DNA of 27,509 nt. Origin: Ruminococcaceae bacterium UBA2656. Its GTDB lineage: Bacteria > Bacillota > Clostridia > Oscillospirales > Acutalibacteraceae. Numbering within the stretch: position 1 is the stretch's first letter; the number at the start of each line of letters is the position of its first letter. Below the pieces are notes generated by a model that ran no database searches, was not told where the DNA came from, and saw only the letters and a program-made list of their open reading frames with translations. Positions 7,625-14,501 of the stretch are shown one piece after another. The stretch spans positions 1 to 27,509 of the forward strand of contig DENA01000030.1 of NCBI GenBank assembly GCA_002359465.1, given 5' to 3'. The translations under genes were made by a program, and so were the position numbers.

Positions 7625-8520
7625 GCCGACGCCTCCACCGTCACAAAATATTTTTCAAGCAAACGCACCGGATGATAGGAAAGCTTGGAGGTTCTGAGCC
7701 CAAGGTCGCCGATATCCTCCTCCCGGTTGATATACGCCACTTCGTCCGTCGCCTCATGGACGGCGAATTCCCTGACCATCACCTGATAGGAGCCTTCATA
7801 TTCCTTAAGCGCCTTTTCAATATGGACAAACAGGGTGTCCCCCACAATTTCCCCGACGGAAAAGGCAACGATCTTTTCTTCCGCTTCAATAAACCCGCCC
7901 CGGAGCCCAAACTGCTCAAAATACGGCAGAATCTCTTTTGCCCGGAAGGATTCCTCCTTGGCAATCGGATTTTCCTTGACATGATTCTCCGCATAGCTGC
8001 CGAAAAATGCAGTCACTCTTTCCAGATTCTCGCTGTCAATGGGAACATAGCGGTAATCCGGATACAGTTTCTTAAACTTATTGATATGGTTCCGCTGCCC
8101 GCTGAACCTTCTTCCGGCAAACGTCTGCATATCGGCGCATAAATACAGATAATCGAACCAGTCACGGTTCTCGGTATGGGTTATTCTGCCGCCGTATCTT
8201 TTCTCCAGCAAAGCCAGTCCGTCCTCAGGTACTGTGCAAAAGGAAAGCGGGATTTTATTTTCTCTGGCATAATTCTCCAGTTCTGTCAGCGCTTTTTCGG
8301 CCGAACCGGGGCCGACCGGAAGGGTAAAGGCGATTGCCCCGTTGATATATGTAACTTTAAAAAGCAACATATCCTCGTAAATGGCATATTCGCTGTAAAA
8401 AAATTTCCGCCACATAAAGATTCCTGCAATAGAATAATCGCAGGTCCTGAATTTCTGATACTCAAAATACTTTGATAAGCACTTAATATTGTCAGCGTCT
8501 ATTGGTTTGAACGAAAGCAT
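7615..8520 (-). CDS. DUF2156 family protein (MprF C-terminal/GNAT-fold like)
   Basis: A 301-residue soluble protein of the DUF2156 type, related to the lysyl-transferring C-terminal domain of MprF and to the GNAT/FemABX fold. Recognisable features are the start LSFKPIDADNI, the RNHINKFKKLYP segment near residue 145, and the ending YINREEDIGDLGLRTSKLSYHP, typical of the family. No membrane segment is seen, so unlike MprF it lacks a flippase part. The substrate is unknown. The start at 8520 has AAGGAG upstream. It is the first gene of a minus-strand group with the GNAT fusion (10-bp overlap) and niaR. Confidence 0.85.
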   Translation of the reverse strand: MLSFKPIDADNIKCLSKYFEYQKFRTCDYSIAGIFMWRKFFYSEYAIYEDMLLFKVTYINGAIAFTLPVGPGSAEKALTELENYARENKIPLSFCTVPEDGLALLEKRYGGRITHTENRDWFDYLYLCADMQTFAGRRFSGQRNHINKFKKLYPDYRYVPIDSENLERVTAFFGSYAENHVKENPIAKEESFRAKEILPYFEQFGLRGGFIEAEEKIVAFSVGEIVGDTLFVHIEKALKEYEGSYQVMVREFAVHEATDEVAYINREEDIGDLGLRTSKLSYHPVRLLEKYFVTVEASAWI

Positions 8521-8623
8521 ACTTTCTCCTTAATTTCTTTTCTTTTGAAAATTATTTATATTATAACACAAAATTCTCAAATTCTTCCTCTGCGGATTGA
8601 ATTTTTAAAAATTACAAAAACGG

Positions 8624-8676
8624 AAAGAGCATATGCGGAAAGCACCTTTTTACGGGCTTCTCCGGATATGCTCTTT
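8624..8676 (-). terminator. Long hairpin, probable terminator of the surface-protein gene
   Basis: Arms 8624-8639 and 8661-8676 (AAAGAGCATATGCGGA / TCCGGATATGCTCTTT) pair over 16 bp with one mismatch, with more pairing possible inside the loop. On the minus strand the stem is followed by a T-rich stretch (GTTTTTGTAATTTTT). It lies about 37 bp after the stop of the surface-protein gene and before the DUF2156 gene. Confidence 0.7.
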
Positions 8677-8712
8677 ATTGTCTCTGCTGCAGCCTACACT
8701 CCGCATATACCG

Positions 8713-10566
8713 CTATGCCGCGGCAATCAGTCTGCCGCTTACTCCGTGCGGCGTGACGCCGTTTTCCACGCTGATCTTCGTCTGTACCGACTGGCCGCCG
8801 ATAATTTCAAAAACCACCGCCCCGGTGCCTGTCTGCCCGGCGGTCACCACGTATAAGTCCAGCCCGCTTTTATTTTTTCCCGCGTACTGAACCGTGGTAC
8901 TGGCTGTCTGTGAATGAACATCTACGTTCTTTCGGTCAATTCCGCTGATCTTTACACCGATATAATATTTGCCTCCGGGGTTCATGGTATAGGAAGCGGT
9001 ATCGACCACAATGCTGCCCGCGGCGATAGCCGTCACCATCTTCTGCCCGCCGATATCGATGGTCACCCCGCCTTTTGTTACCCCGGTGACAGGATACAGC
9101 CAACCGGTTTTTCCATCTTTATTGTACGCGGCGCCGGCGCCCACCGTTGCAACGGAAGAATTGTAGGATATGGCGACCGGTGCTGTTTTGGCATCCGTAA
9201 CGGCAAGAACCCAGTAGGTGCTTCCCGCTCCGATGGTGACGGTATAGGTGTCAAGGGTGATTCCTGATCCGGTCTGCTCCGATGGCGCGCCGTAAGTAAG
9301 AATGCAGGAATCGGACCGGTAATCGGTGAGCCTGTCTCCTTTGCCGTCCACAAGATAGGCAAGCAGCGTCGCCTTGTAGGAACCTGTCGCGGAAGAATTC
9401 GCGGATACCGTACAGGTCAGACCGTTTGGACTGATGCTAAACCCTTTTGTTTCCCCGTGCAGTTCCCACACGACCTTTGTTCCTTCCGCAAACTCCGAAA
9501 AGGAAGGTTTCACACTTGCCTTAACGGTACCGGACGTTTTCCCATTCACCGCAAGGGTTGATTGACTCAGCGTGATTCCCTCTTTCAGGGTACGGGTCAG
9601 TACAAACTCGTCTATGTCGTCATCACTGCTGGACGTTTCCTTCTTCAGCTCAAAATCATATAAAAGCGCGTCGTCCTCATTCACCATACCCCTGTCCGCT
9701 TTAAACGCCGTAACGCCATCCCGGACGGTATTGTTGAAATTGAGGAGCGGTTTACCTGTTATCCCGTTGTGAATCATCAATTTCCCGGCGTTAAAGGAAA
9801 GCGTGCCGGGCCCTGTCAGCGTATTCAGTTCCAGCAAAGAAGTGGTAACGAACTCACCTTTCTGCGCGATGGCTAAAGTCCCCGCCTTCACGTTTCCGTT
9901 TGCCGTCACCGAACTGCTGGCATCCACTGAAATAGAAACCATATTTTTGATTTCGGGCAATTTTCCATCATAATTTTTAAGGCTGAGCTCAGCAAGGTCT
10001 CCGCCGTCGAGCGTTTTCACCTTCAGCGAATTTCCGGTCAGCTCAATCGAATTTCCGGCCTGTATGGAACCAGAAATCGTTCCTCCCGTGCTGCCGGAGG
10101 AAATAACGTCCTGACCGATCACGGAGCCCTTCACAGTTACATTGCCGTTGATTGTCACTTTCTGATAGGATTGGGCATTGCGTCTGATTGTCCCGCCTTT
10201 CAGCGTCATATCTCCGTTCGATTCAATGGAACCGACGGTTCCGTCCGAGACATCCACCGTACCGTCACAGACAACATTGTTCATATTCCCGTTTGTAATC
10301 GTCAGTTTATTGCTGCTTCCGTTTACCGTAACGTCCTTGATGTCTCCCGCTTTAATGGTCAGGTTTCCGGAAACAGTGACGTCTTTATCCGTAACCTCCG
10401 TAAAATTATCCTCATTCCATTTAGCGCTCCAGTCGGAGGCAGTTCCCCTATAAGTTTTCGCACCGTGCTTGTCAATAATTTCCGTATCGGTTGCCGCGTG
10501 AACAGCTATCGGCGCCGACATGACAATCACCGCCAGCGTTAACAAAATTGAAAGGATCTTTTTCAA
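8713..10566 (-). CDS. Secreted surface protein with beta-rich repeats and two tandem Ig-like repeats
   Basis: A 617-residue exported protein starting at TTG (10566), supported by GAGGAGG seven bases upstream and by the signal peptide that follows: a KK pair, a hydrophobic core and a VHA cleavage site after residue 24. Residues 60-275 are rich in short alternating strands with G/N/T turns, as in a beta helix or stacked-strand fold. Residues 330-425 look like one Ig-like domain. Residues 435-515 and 518-600 are two tandem copies of an Ig-like unit: each begins with a D-T-x-x-Y-T strand, then GxxYW/YYIGV, and ends near IGGQ. No LPXTG, SLH or choline-binding anchor is seen, so attachment is unexplained. 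Function unknown; surface location is inferred from the signal peptide. Confidence 0.8.
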   Translation of the reverse strand: MKKILSILLTLAVIVMSAPIAVHAATDTEIIDKHGAKTYRGTASDWSAKWNEDNFTEVTDKDVTVSGNLTIKAGDIKDVTVNGSSNKLTITNGNMNNVVCDGTVDVSDGTVGSIESNGDMTLKGGTIRRNAQSYQKVTINGNVTVKGSVIGQDVISSGSTGGTISGSIQAGNSIELTGNSLKVKTLDGGDLAELSLKNYDGKLPEIKNMVSISVDASSSVTANGNVKAGTLAIAQKGEFVTTSLLELNTLTGPGTLSFNAGKLMIHNGITGKPLLNFNNTVRDGVTAFKADRGMVNEDDALLYDFELKKETSSSDDDIDEFVLTRTLKEGITLSQSTLAVNGKTSGTVKASVKPSFSEFAEGTKVVWELHGETKGFSISPNGLTCTVSANSSATGSYKATLLAYLVDGKGDRLTDYRSDSCILTYGAPSEQTGSGITLDTYTVTIGAGSTYWVLAVTDAKTAPVAISYNSSVATVGAGAAYNKDGKTGWLYPVTGVTKGGVTIDIGGQKMVTAIAAGSIVVDTASYTMNPGGKYYIGVKISGIDRKNVDVHSQTASTTVQYAGKNKSGLDLYVVTAGQTGTGAVVFEIIGGQSVQTKISVENGVTPHGVSGRLIAAA

Positions 10567-10627
10567 TCAAATTCCTCCTCTGTAAACAAACCAAGCCTAT
10601 TCTGGTTTTATATTTTGCCTTATATGG

Positions 10628-10657
10628 ATTATATCGGTTCTTTTTCTGATTTATGAA
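10628..10657 (-). promoter_or_regulatory. Candidate promoter of the surface-protein gene
   Basis: On the minus strand a perfect TATAAT (10628-10633) has a weaker -35, TTCATA (10652-10657), 18 bp upstream. It would give a leader of about 55 nt ending in the GAGGAGG ribosome site. Confidence 0.5.
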
Positions 10658-10687
10658 GGGCGGACAATTTCCCAAAAATGGACATAA

Positions 10688-10724
10688 TTCCCCTCAATCG
10701 CACCGATTCTGCAATTGAGGGGAA
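10688..10724. repeat. Inverted repeat upstream of the surface-protein promoter
   Basis: Arms TTCCCCTCAAT (10688-10698) and ATTGAGGGGAA (10714-10724) are perfect 11-bp complements; GCA/TGC inside the loop can extend the stem after one unpaired base on each side. Neither side has an immediate T run in the right orientation, so it does not look like a plain terminator. It sits about 30 bp upstream of the candidate -35 and could be a protein-binding site or a leftover element. Confidence 0.65.
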
Positions 10725-10807
10725 AAACCTTCCATATTTATTTATATTATAATAAATCATTCCAAAAACCGCAAGAGTGAAAACAAACTTAAATAATAAT
10801 GTAACAA

Positions 10808-10841
10808 ATAAAAAATTTTGAAAGAGCCGGTTTTCACCGGC
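10808..10841 (-). terminator. Rho-independent terminator after phzF and the yjdF remnant
   Basis: On the minus strand the stem GCCGGT-GAAA-ACCGGC (10826-10841) is followed by TCTTTC and then a T run at about 10811-10817. A GNRA-type tetraloop and T tract fit an intrinsic terminator. It closes the phzF transcript after the yjdF remnant. Confidence 0.8.
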
Positions 10842-10862
10842 CCTTGTGCTTTTCTTTTCTTT

Positions 10863-11075
10863 TCAATTGATGCAGCGTAAATCGTTCCGCTTTCCGCCTG
10901 CCTGAAGGTGTCCGTCCACAGGCGGGCTGAACCGCAGCTTACTCCAATTGGTCAGAAAACAGTCGTAAACCTCATAGTCTTTTGGTTCAGCGCCGAAGAC
11001 TACTTTGGCGGCCTCCAGTCTTCCTTTGCACACGCGTTCAAACACACCGACCCAAAACGGTCCTTCAAAAAAGGG
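10863..11075 (-). pseudogene. Remnant of a yjdF (DUF2992) gene
   Basis: An open stretch of 70 codons reads PFFEGPFWVGVFER and later VVFGAEPKDYEVYD and LRFSPPV, which I recognise as the N-terminal half of YjdF/DUF2992 proteins. Full-length members have about 90-140 residues, begin with a short strand such as MKLTV, and end in a basic KRNPKRMQR-like region. Here the start and first strand are missing: the reading begins directly at the TAG of phzF, with no start codon before an internal GTG at 11045. The basic tail is cut to KRNDLRCIN and a TGA. No ribosome site precedes the GTG. I read it as a decayed gene, although a short product from the GTG cannot be excluded. Confidence 0.7.
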
Positions 11076-11855
11076 CTACAACAATTCAATTTCACCCGAC
11101 AGATATAGTTTTGCTTCCCCGCTGATTTCAACACGCTCGCCGCAGTCCCTGCAGTACAGGCATCCTCCGCGTTTTGAAAGCTGTCTGGCAAACATCTCCG
11201 TCTTATGGAGACGTTCGCTCCAGAAAGGAATCAGAGTCGAATGCGAAGATCCTGTAACAGGATCTTCCGGTAACCCGGCGTTTGGCGCGAAATAGCGCGA
11301 CACAAAATCACAACTGTCTCCCCTTGCCGTAACAACAATTCCGAAAAAGCTTTCATACTGCTTTAGGAGTTCAAAATCAGGAGCCAAATTCCTTACGGTT
11401 TCCTCCCTATCAACAAGCACAATCAAATCCCGCGAACGGTACGCCTCTACAATCGGGATGCCGAGCGCTTTTGACAATCCATTTGGGATATCTGCGGCGA
11501 CGGGTTTTCTGGAAGGAAAATTCATTCTCAGTTTTTCCTGATCTTTATATACGGTGAGCACGCCGCTTCTTGTATGAAAAATCACTTTATCCCGCGTCCT
11601 ATCCACCAAATTCAGTAGAATATATGCGCTAGCAAGTGTTGCGTGTCCGCAAAGATCAATTTCACATTCCGGAGTAAACCACCGGAGTGCATAGCCATCG
11701 CCTTCCTTCATTAAAAAAGCCGTTTCAGCAAGATTGTTTTCAAACGCGATGTTTTGCATGGTTTCATCTTCTAACCATTCATTAAGAAGACAAATTCCTG
11801 CCGGATTACCCTTAAAGTGTTCGCTGGTGAAAGCATCTACTATATAATATTGCAT
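11076..11855 (-). CDS. PhzF family isomerase/epimerase
   Basis: A 259-residue PhzF-family protein with the diaminopimelate-epimerase-like double-barrel fold. Family marks are the start YYIVDAFTSEHFKGNPAG, the catalytic glutamate in NNLAETAF (Glu44), the GHATLASA motif, and EDPVTGSSH in the C-terminal domain. It appears complete: it ends in the usual GEAKLYLSGEIEL strand. Members outside the phenazine pathway mostly have unknown substrates, and no phenazine genes are nearby. AAAGGA lies 13 bases upstream of the ATG. It follows the cupin gene on the same strand after about 100 bp. Its TAG stop is directly followed, in frame, by the yjdF remnant. Confidence 0.92.
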   Translation of the reverse strand: MQYYIVDAFTSEHFKGNPAGICLLNEWLEDETMQNIAFENNLAETAFLMKEGDGYALRWFTPECEIDLCGHATLASAYILLNLVDRTRDKVIFHTRSGVLTVYKDQEKLRMNFPSRKPVAADIPNGLSKALGIPIVEAYRSRDLIVLVDREETVRNLAPDFELLKQYESFFGIVVTARGDSCDFVSRYFAPNAGLPEDPVTGSSHSTLIPFWSERLHKTEMFARQLSKRGGCLYCRDCGERVEISGEAKLYLSGEIELL

Positions 11856-11954
11856 ACAAAAGCATATCCTTTATTATAAATTAAAAGATTCTTACTGCCC
11901 GAAAGCAAAGTGCTTAAAATGAGTTCCGCTATTCCAAATGAATACACTCTGTGC

Positions 11955-12413
11955 CTAAACGGGGCCGGACGACCAGTTTTCAATGTGGTCATTCAGATTA
12001 AAAACCAGCTTTCTGTTTTTGACCAGCAGCACATTTTCATCCGGATAGGTAACAATGTCGTTCGCTTCGCGGGTGCCCACGTCCAGAATCTGCAAGATCT
12101 CAGAACCGTTATTGATAAACTGATGGGCGATTTCTTTTCCCGCGGGCTTTGAGATCACATCGCCTTTCCCAATCTGGACTTCTTCCCCGTTCATCCGCAG
12201 CAGCCCGCTGCCGCTCATAATCATAAAGAATTCCTCCTGCTGTGAGTGAAAATGGTACTTCGTGCTTTTTCCTCCCGGTTTTACAAAATCCATATTCACA
12301 TAAAATTTATCGCAACCAATCGCATCTCCTATCAAGATTGTTTTCAGCGGAGTCTGAAAATCAGGATCATCAATATATTTATTCGGAATTTTATCGATAT
12401 TGGAGATCCCCAT
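11955..12413 (-). CDS. Cupin domain protein
   Basis: A 152-residue protein with one cupin barrel. The first cupin motif is seen as KYHFHSQQEEFFMIMSGSG (about residues 52-70), supplying His and Glu metal ligands; the second is PAGKEIAHQFINNG (about 90-103) with its histidine. Such small cupins bind a metal and may act as isomerases, dioxygenases or sugar-binding proteins; nothing here fixes the substrate. The C-terminal 40 residues after the barrel are polar. It starts at 12413 with GGAAGGG upstream, under a strong promoter divergent from that of the encapsulin operon. The gene may be co-transcribed with phzF, since no terminator lies between them. Confidence 0.88.
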   Translation of the reverse strand: MGISNIDKIPNKYIDDPDFQTPLKTILIGDAIGCDKFYVNMDFVKPGGKSTKYHFHSQQEEFFMIMSGSGLLRMNGEEVQIGKGDVISKPAGKEIAHQFINNGSEILQILDVGTREANDIVTYPDENVLLVKNRKLVFNLNDHIENWSSGPV

Positions 12414-12476
12414 CCTATTGCCCTTCCGTCATTCCCGTTAAGCTTTTCCGGCAAAACAGGATTATTTTTTAATGAT

Positions 12477-12505
12477 ATTATACAATGACCGGAAGAAACT
12501 GTAAA
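12477..12505 (-). promoter_or_regulatory. Promoter of the cupin gene
   Basis: On the minus strand TTTACA (12500-12505) and TATAAT (12477-12482) are 17 bp apart. The start site would be near 12470, leaving a leader of about 57 nt before the cupin ATG. Confidence 0.7.
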
Positions 12506-12532
12506 TAATTATAATTTTTTTGCTTCAGGTAC

Positions 12533-12561
12533 TTGCATTATGAAAAAAATAGGTGTATATT
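12533..12561 (+). promoter_or_regulatory. Promoter of the ferritin-like/encapsulin operon
   Basis: TTGCAT (12533-12538) and TATATT (12556-12561) are separated by 17 bp. The start site would be near 12568, about 50 nt before the ATG and upstream of the AGGAGG site (12602-12607). Its -35 lies 27 bp from the -35 of the divergent cupin promoter. A 13-bp palindrome, AATAAC-A-GTTATT, lies in the leader. Confidence 0.6.
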
Positions 12562-12616
12562 ATAAACAGCAAAACAATAACAGTTATTATTATTAAATAA
12601 TTAGGAGGTCAAACAG

Positions 12617-12988
12617 ATGCCAGCTTTTGCAAACCCGTTTCAGGGTAATGTTGAACGAAAAATGACAAAGGAAGAACTTGTTCAGGCAATCCGGCTTGAT
12701 ATTGCCGGCGAACTGGAGGCAATTTACCTTTATGACGCACATGTGCAGGCTACGGACGATGTGATGGCCAAAGAGGTAATCGGCGACATACGGGATGAGG
12801 AAAAAGCGCATGTCGGGGAGTTGATGACTCTGCTCCGGGCATTGGATCCGAAAGAAGCCGAATGGTTCGCTTCCGGCGAAGCGGAAGTAAAGGAAATGCT
12901 TGATGGATTGGGGCTGATCAGTCCTCCCGCCGAACAGACCGCCGCTACGGACGGGAAAACGACCGTGGGCGGACTGCTGAACCAGTAA
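12617..12988 (+). CDS. Encapsulated ferritin-like protein (EncFtn) with C-terminal targeting peptide
   Basis: A 123-residue two-helix ferritin-like protein that would oxidise Fe(II) at a subunit-interface di-iron site inside an encapsulin shell. The expected ligands are present: Glu32 in GELEA, and Glu62 and His65 in the RDEEKAH motif; Tyr39 lies on the first helix. After about residue 96 the protein turns into a flexible P/A/T-rich linker and ends TTVGGLLNQ, a clear encapsulin cargo-loading peptide of the TVGSL type. The start at 12617 has a perfect AGGAGG site. The shell gene follows after 27 bp. EncFtn relatives store no iron alone but deliver it to the cage. It could also be described as a half-size rubrerythrin-like protein. 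Confidence 0.93.
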   Translation: MPAFANPFQGNVERKMTKEELVQAIRLDIAGELEAIYLYDAHVQATDDVMAKEVIGDIRDEEKAHVGELMTLLRALDPKEAEWFASGEAEVKEMLDGLGLISPPAEQTAATDGKTTVGGLLNQ

Positions 12989-13015
12989 CATATCAATGAC
13001 AGGAGGTTTTCATTC

Positions 13016-13831
13016 ATGAGTTACTTATCAAGAGAAAATTCACCAATATCCCAAGGTTTATGGGATAAAATAGATTCTGAAGTCATCAGCGCGGCACGAG
13101 GCGCCTTAACAGGAAGAAAATTCCTGCATATTTACGGCCCGCTGGGAATCGGAGCAGAAAGCATTCGGATCGACGAATCCAATTCGGTTGACGAAGCGGC
13201 CGCAGACGGCCTCATTACCACTAAGGGCAGAAAATACGTTGAAATTCCAACCGTATACGACGACTTCACCCTGTTGGCGAAAGATTTGGAAAGCGACAGT
13301 AAATCAGGCTATCCGGCAGATCTTTCCAACGCGGCTTATTCCGCCGAAGCCTGTGCGAGGAAAGAGGACCATCTCATCTTTTTCGGCAATGAAGCGAACG
13401 GTTATGATGGCCTGCTGACAGCATCCGGAATTCACAGGATTAAGAAAACAGACTGGTCCGCCGATGAAAATGCATTTTCCGACATTGTCGCCGGTCTGGA
13501 ATGGTTTACAATAAACGGTATTTACGGCACTTACGCACTGACTGTCAGCCCGGATCTTTACATGAAGCTGCAGCGGATACAGCCGGGAACCGGCTTGTTG
13601 GAAATTGAACGGATCAGCAAGCTGCTGAAGGGCAATGTTTTCAGCACACCGGTGCTGGGTACCGAAAAAGCGGTTCTCGTCTGCTCCGAACCCAGATATA
13701 TGGATTTGGTAATCGGGCAGGATCTGGCGGCCGCCTATCTGGAACAAAAGGATCTGAATCACCGTTTTCGTGTTTTGGAGACAGTATTGCCCCGCATCAA
13801 GCAAAGAAAAGCCGTCGTGGCTTTTGAATAA
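13016..13831 (+). CDS. Family 1 encapsulin shell protein
   Basis: A 271-residue encapsulin (linocin-M18/CFP29 type, HK97-like fold) that self-assembles into a hollow protein cage. Typical features are the start YLSRENSPISQGLWDKID, which forms the cargo-binding N-terminal helix, then ALTGRKFLHIYGPLG, the E-loop/P-domain stretch near VEIPTVYDDFTLLAKDLE, and the end YLEQKDLNHRFRVLETVLPRI. Length is normal for the family. It lies 27 bp after the cargo gene with AGGAGG before its ATG, so both are made from one transcript. Subunit number (T=1 or larger) cannot be told from sequence with certainty. The cargo next door points to iron storage. Confidence 0.96.
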   Translation: MSYLSRENSPISQGLWDKIDSEVISAARGALTGRKFLHIYGPLGIGAESIRIDESNSVDEAAADGLITTKGRKYVEIPTVYDDFTLLAKDLESDSKSGYPADLSNAAYSAEACARKEDHLIFFGNEANGYDGLLTASGIHRIKKTDWSADENAFSDIVAGLEWFTINGIYGTYALTVSPDLYMKLQRIQPGTGLLEIERISKLLKGNVFSTPVLGTEKAVLVCSEPRYMDLVIGQDLAAAYLEQKDLNHRFRVLETVLPRIKQRKAVVAFE

Positions 13832-13893
13832 AGCGTCCAATATTAAAAGATGGCGGGGAGACAGCAAAAACTCTACTGATCTAAAATTGCTTT

Positions 13894-13908
13894 ATTATAA
13901 ATTATAAT
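13894..13908. promoter_or_regulatory. 7-1-7 palindrome upstream of the superoxide reductase gene (possible Fur/PerR-family site)
   Basis: ATTATAA-A-TTATAAT is a perfect 15-bp palindrome in the 100-bp gap before the superoxide reductase gene. Its size and AT-rich 7-1-7 form resemble Fur/PerR-family operators, although the half-sites are not in the classic PerR order. A TATAAT at 13903-13908 inside it could be a -10 box, but no good -35 matches it. AT-rich chance symmetry is a real alternative. Confidence 0.35.
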
Positions 13909-13931
13909 ATAAAATAAAGGAGAAATGCAAA

Positions 13932-14306
13932 ATGTCAAATGTTGATTTTTATCGCTGTGAATTATGTGGGAATATGGTGGCGCTGATTAAAAAAGGCGGC
14001 GGAACGCTCACCTGCTGCGGTCAGGAAATGACGAAACTGGAGGCAAACTCCACAGACGCCGCACAGGAAAAACATGTTCCGGTCATCACTAGGGAAGGCG
14101 GCAAGCTAAAGGTATCCGTCGGTTCGGTTCTGCATCCGATGCTTCCCGAACACCACATTGAGTGGATCGCCCTCGCAACCGAAGACAAGGTAGAAATTGT
14201 CTACCTGAAACCGGGCATGGAGCCCAAGGCGGAATTCAATGAGGTTGCATCCGGCACAGTTTATGAGTACTGCAATCTGCACGGCCTGTGGAAAGCAGAA
14301 TTCTAA
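13932..14306 (+). CDS. dfx: Desulfoferrodoxin (two-iron superoxide reductase)
   Basis: A 124-residue enzyme that reduces superoxide to hydrogen peroxide without releasing oxygen, common in anaerobes. The N-terminal desulforedoxin domain binds the FeS4 centre through Cys9, Cys12, Cys28 and Cys29. The catalytic domain shows the EKH motif (Glu46, Lys47, His48), His68 and His74 in the HPMLPEHH segment, and the ending Cys114-Asn-Leu-His117, which give the Fe(His)4Cys site. All ligands are present. AAAGGAG lies upstream. It follows encapsulin after 100 bp, possibly by read-through or from its own promoter, and is ended by a strong terminator. Confidence 0.97.
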   Translation: MSNVDFYRCELCGNMVALIKKGGGTLTCCGQEMTKLEANSTDAAQEKHVPVITREGGKLKVSVGSVLHPMLPEHHIEWIALATEDKVEIVYLKPGMEPKAEFNEVASGTVYEYCNLHGLWKAEF

Positions 14307-14348
14307 TCATCCGACCGCAATACAAAACATGATATATAATATATAATG

Positions 14349-14386
14349 AAAAGGCTTTGCGAACTTGCATCCGCAAAGCCTTTTTC
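14349..14386 (+). terminator. Rho-independent terminator after the superoxide reductase gene
   Basis: A perfect 13-bp stem (AAAAGGCTTTGCG / CGCAAAGCCTTTT, 14349-14361 and 14372-14384) with a 10-base loop ends in a T run. The A-rich left arm means it may also stop transcription from the other direction. Confidence 0.93.
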
Positions 14387-14420
14387 CTCGCCCGGGCCGA
14401 TACGCAGCCCCAACGATGTC

Positions 14421-14450
14421 CTGACGGCAAAACGAAATTTATGGTATAAT
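14421..14450 (+). promoter_or_regulatory. Promoter of the radical SAM gene
   Basis: A perfect TATAAT (14445-14450) has CTGACG (14421-14426) 18 bp upstream. It follows the terminator and precedes the ATG at 14502 by about 50 bases. Confidence 0.65.
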
Positions 14451-14501
14451 AGATATATCCGCCGGATAAAACAGGATGGGCGGGACAGAGGGGCATTGAT
14501 C

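Noticed and set aside
7603..8142. Plus-strand reading frame of 179 codons opposite the DUF2156 gene
   Set aside because: Antisense shadow of a recognised family on the minus strand; no promoter, ribosome site or family resemblance.
10714..10740. Inverted repeat 10688-10724 as an intrinsic terminator
   Set aside because: No T run follows the stem on either strand, and a better terminator for phzF lies at 10808-10841.
11079..11110. yjdF-type riboswitch upstream of the yjdF remnant
   Set aside because: The space upstream is the phzF coding sequence; there is no leader in which such an RNA could sit.
14346..14501. In-frame 52-codon N-terminal extension of the radical SAM protein
   Set aside because: The upstream ATG lies inside the terminator of the superoxide reductase gene and ahead of the TATAAT promoter; the ATG at 14502 has a good ribosome site and starts the conserved domain.
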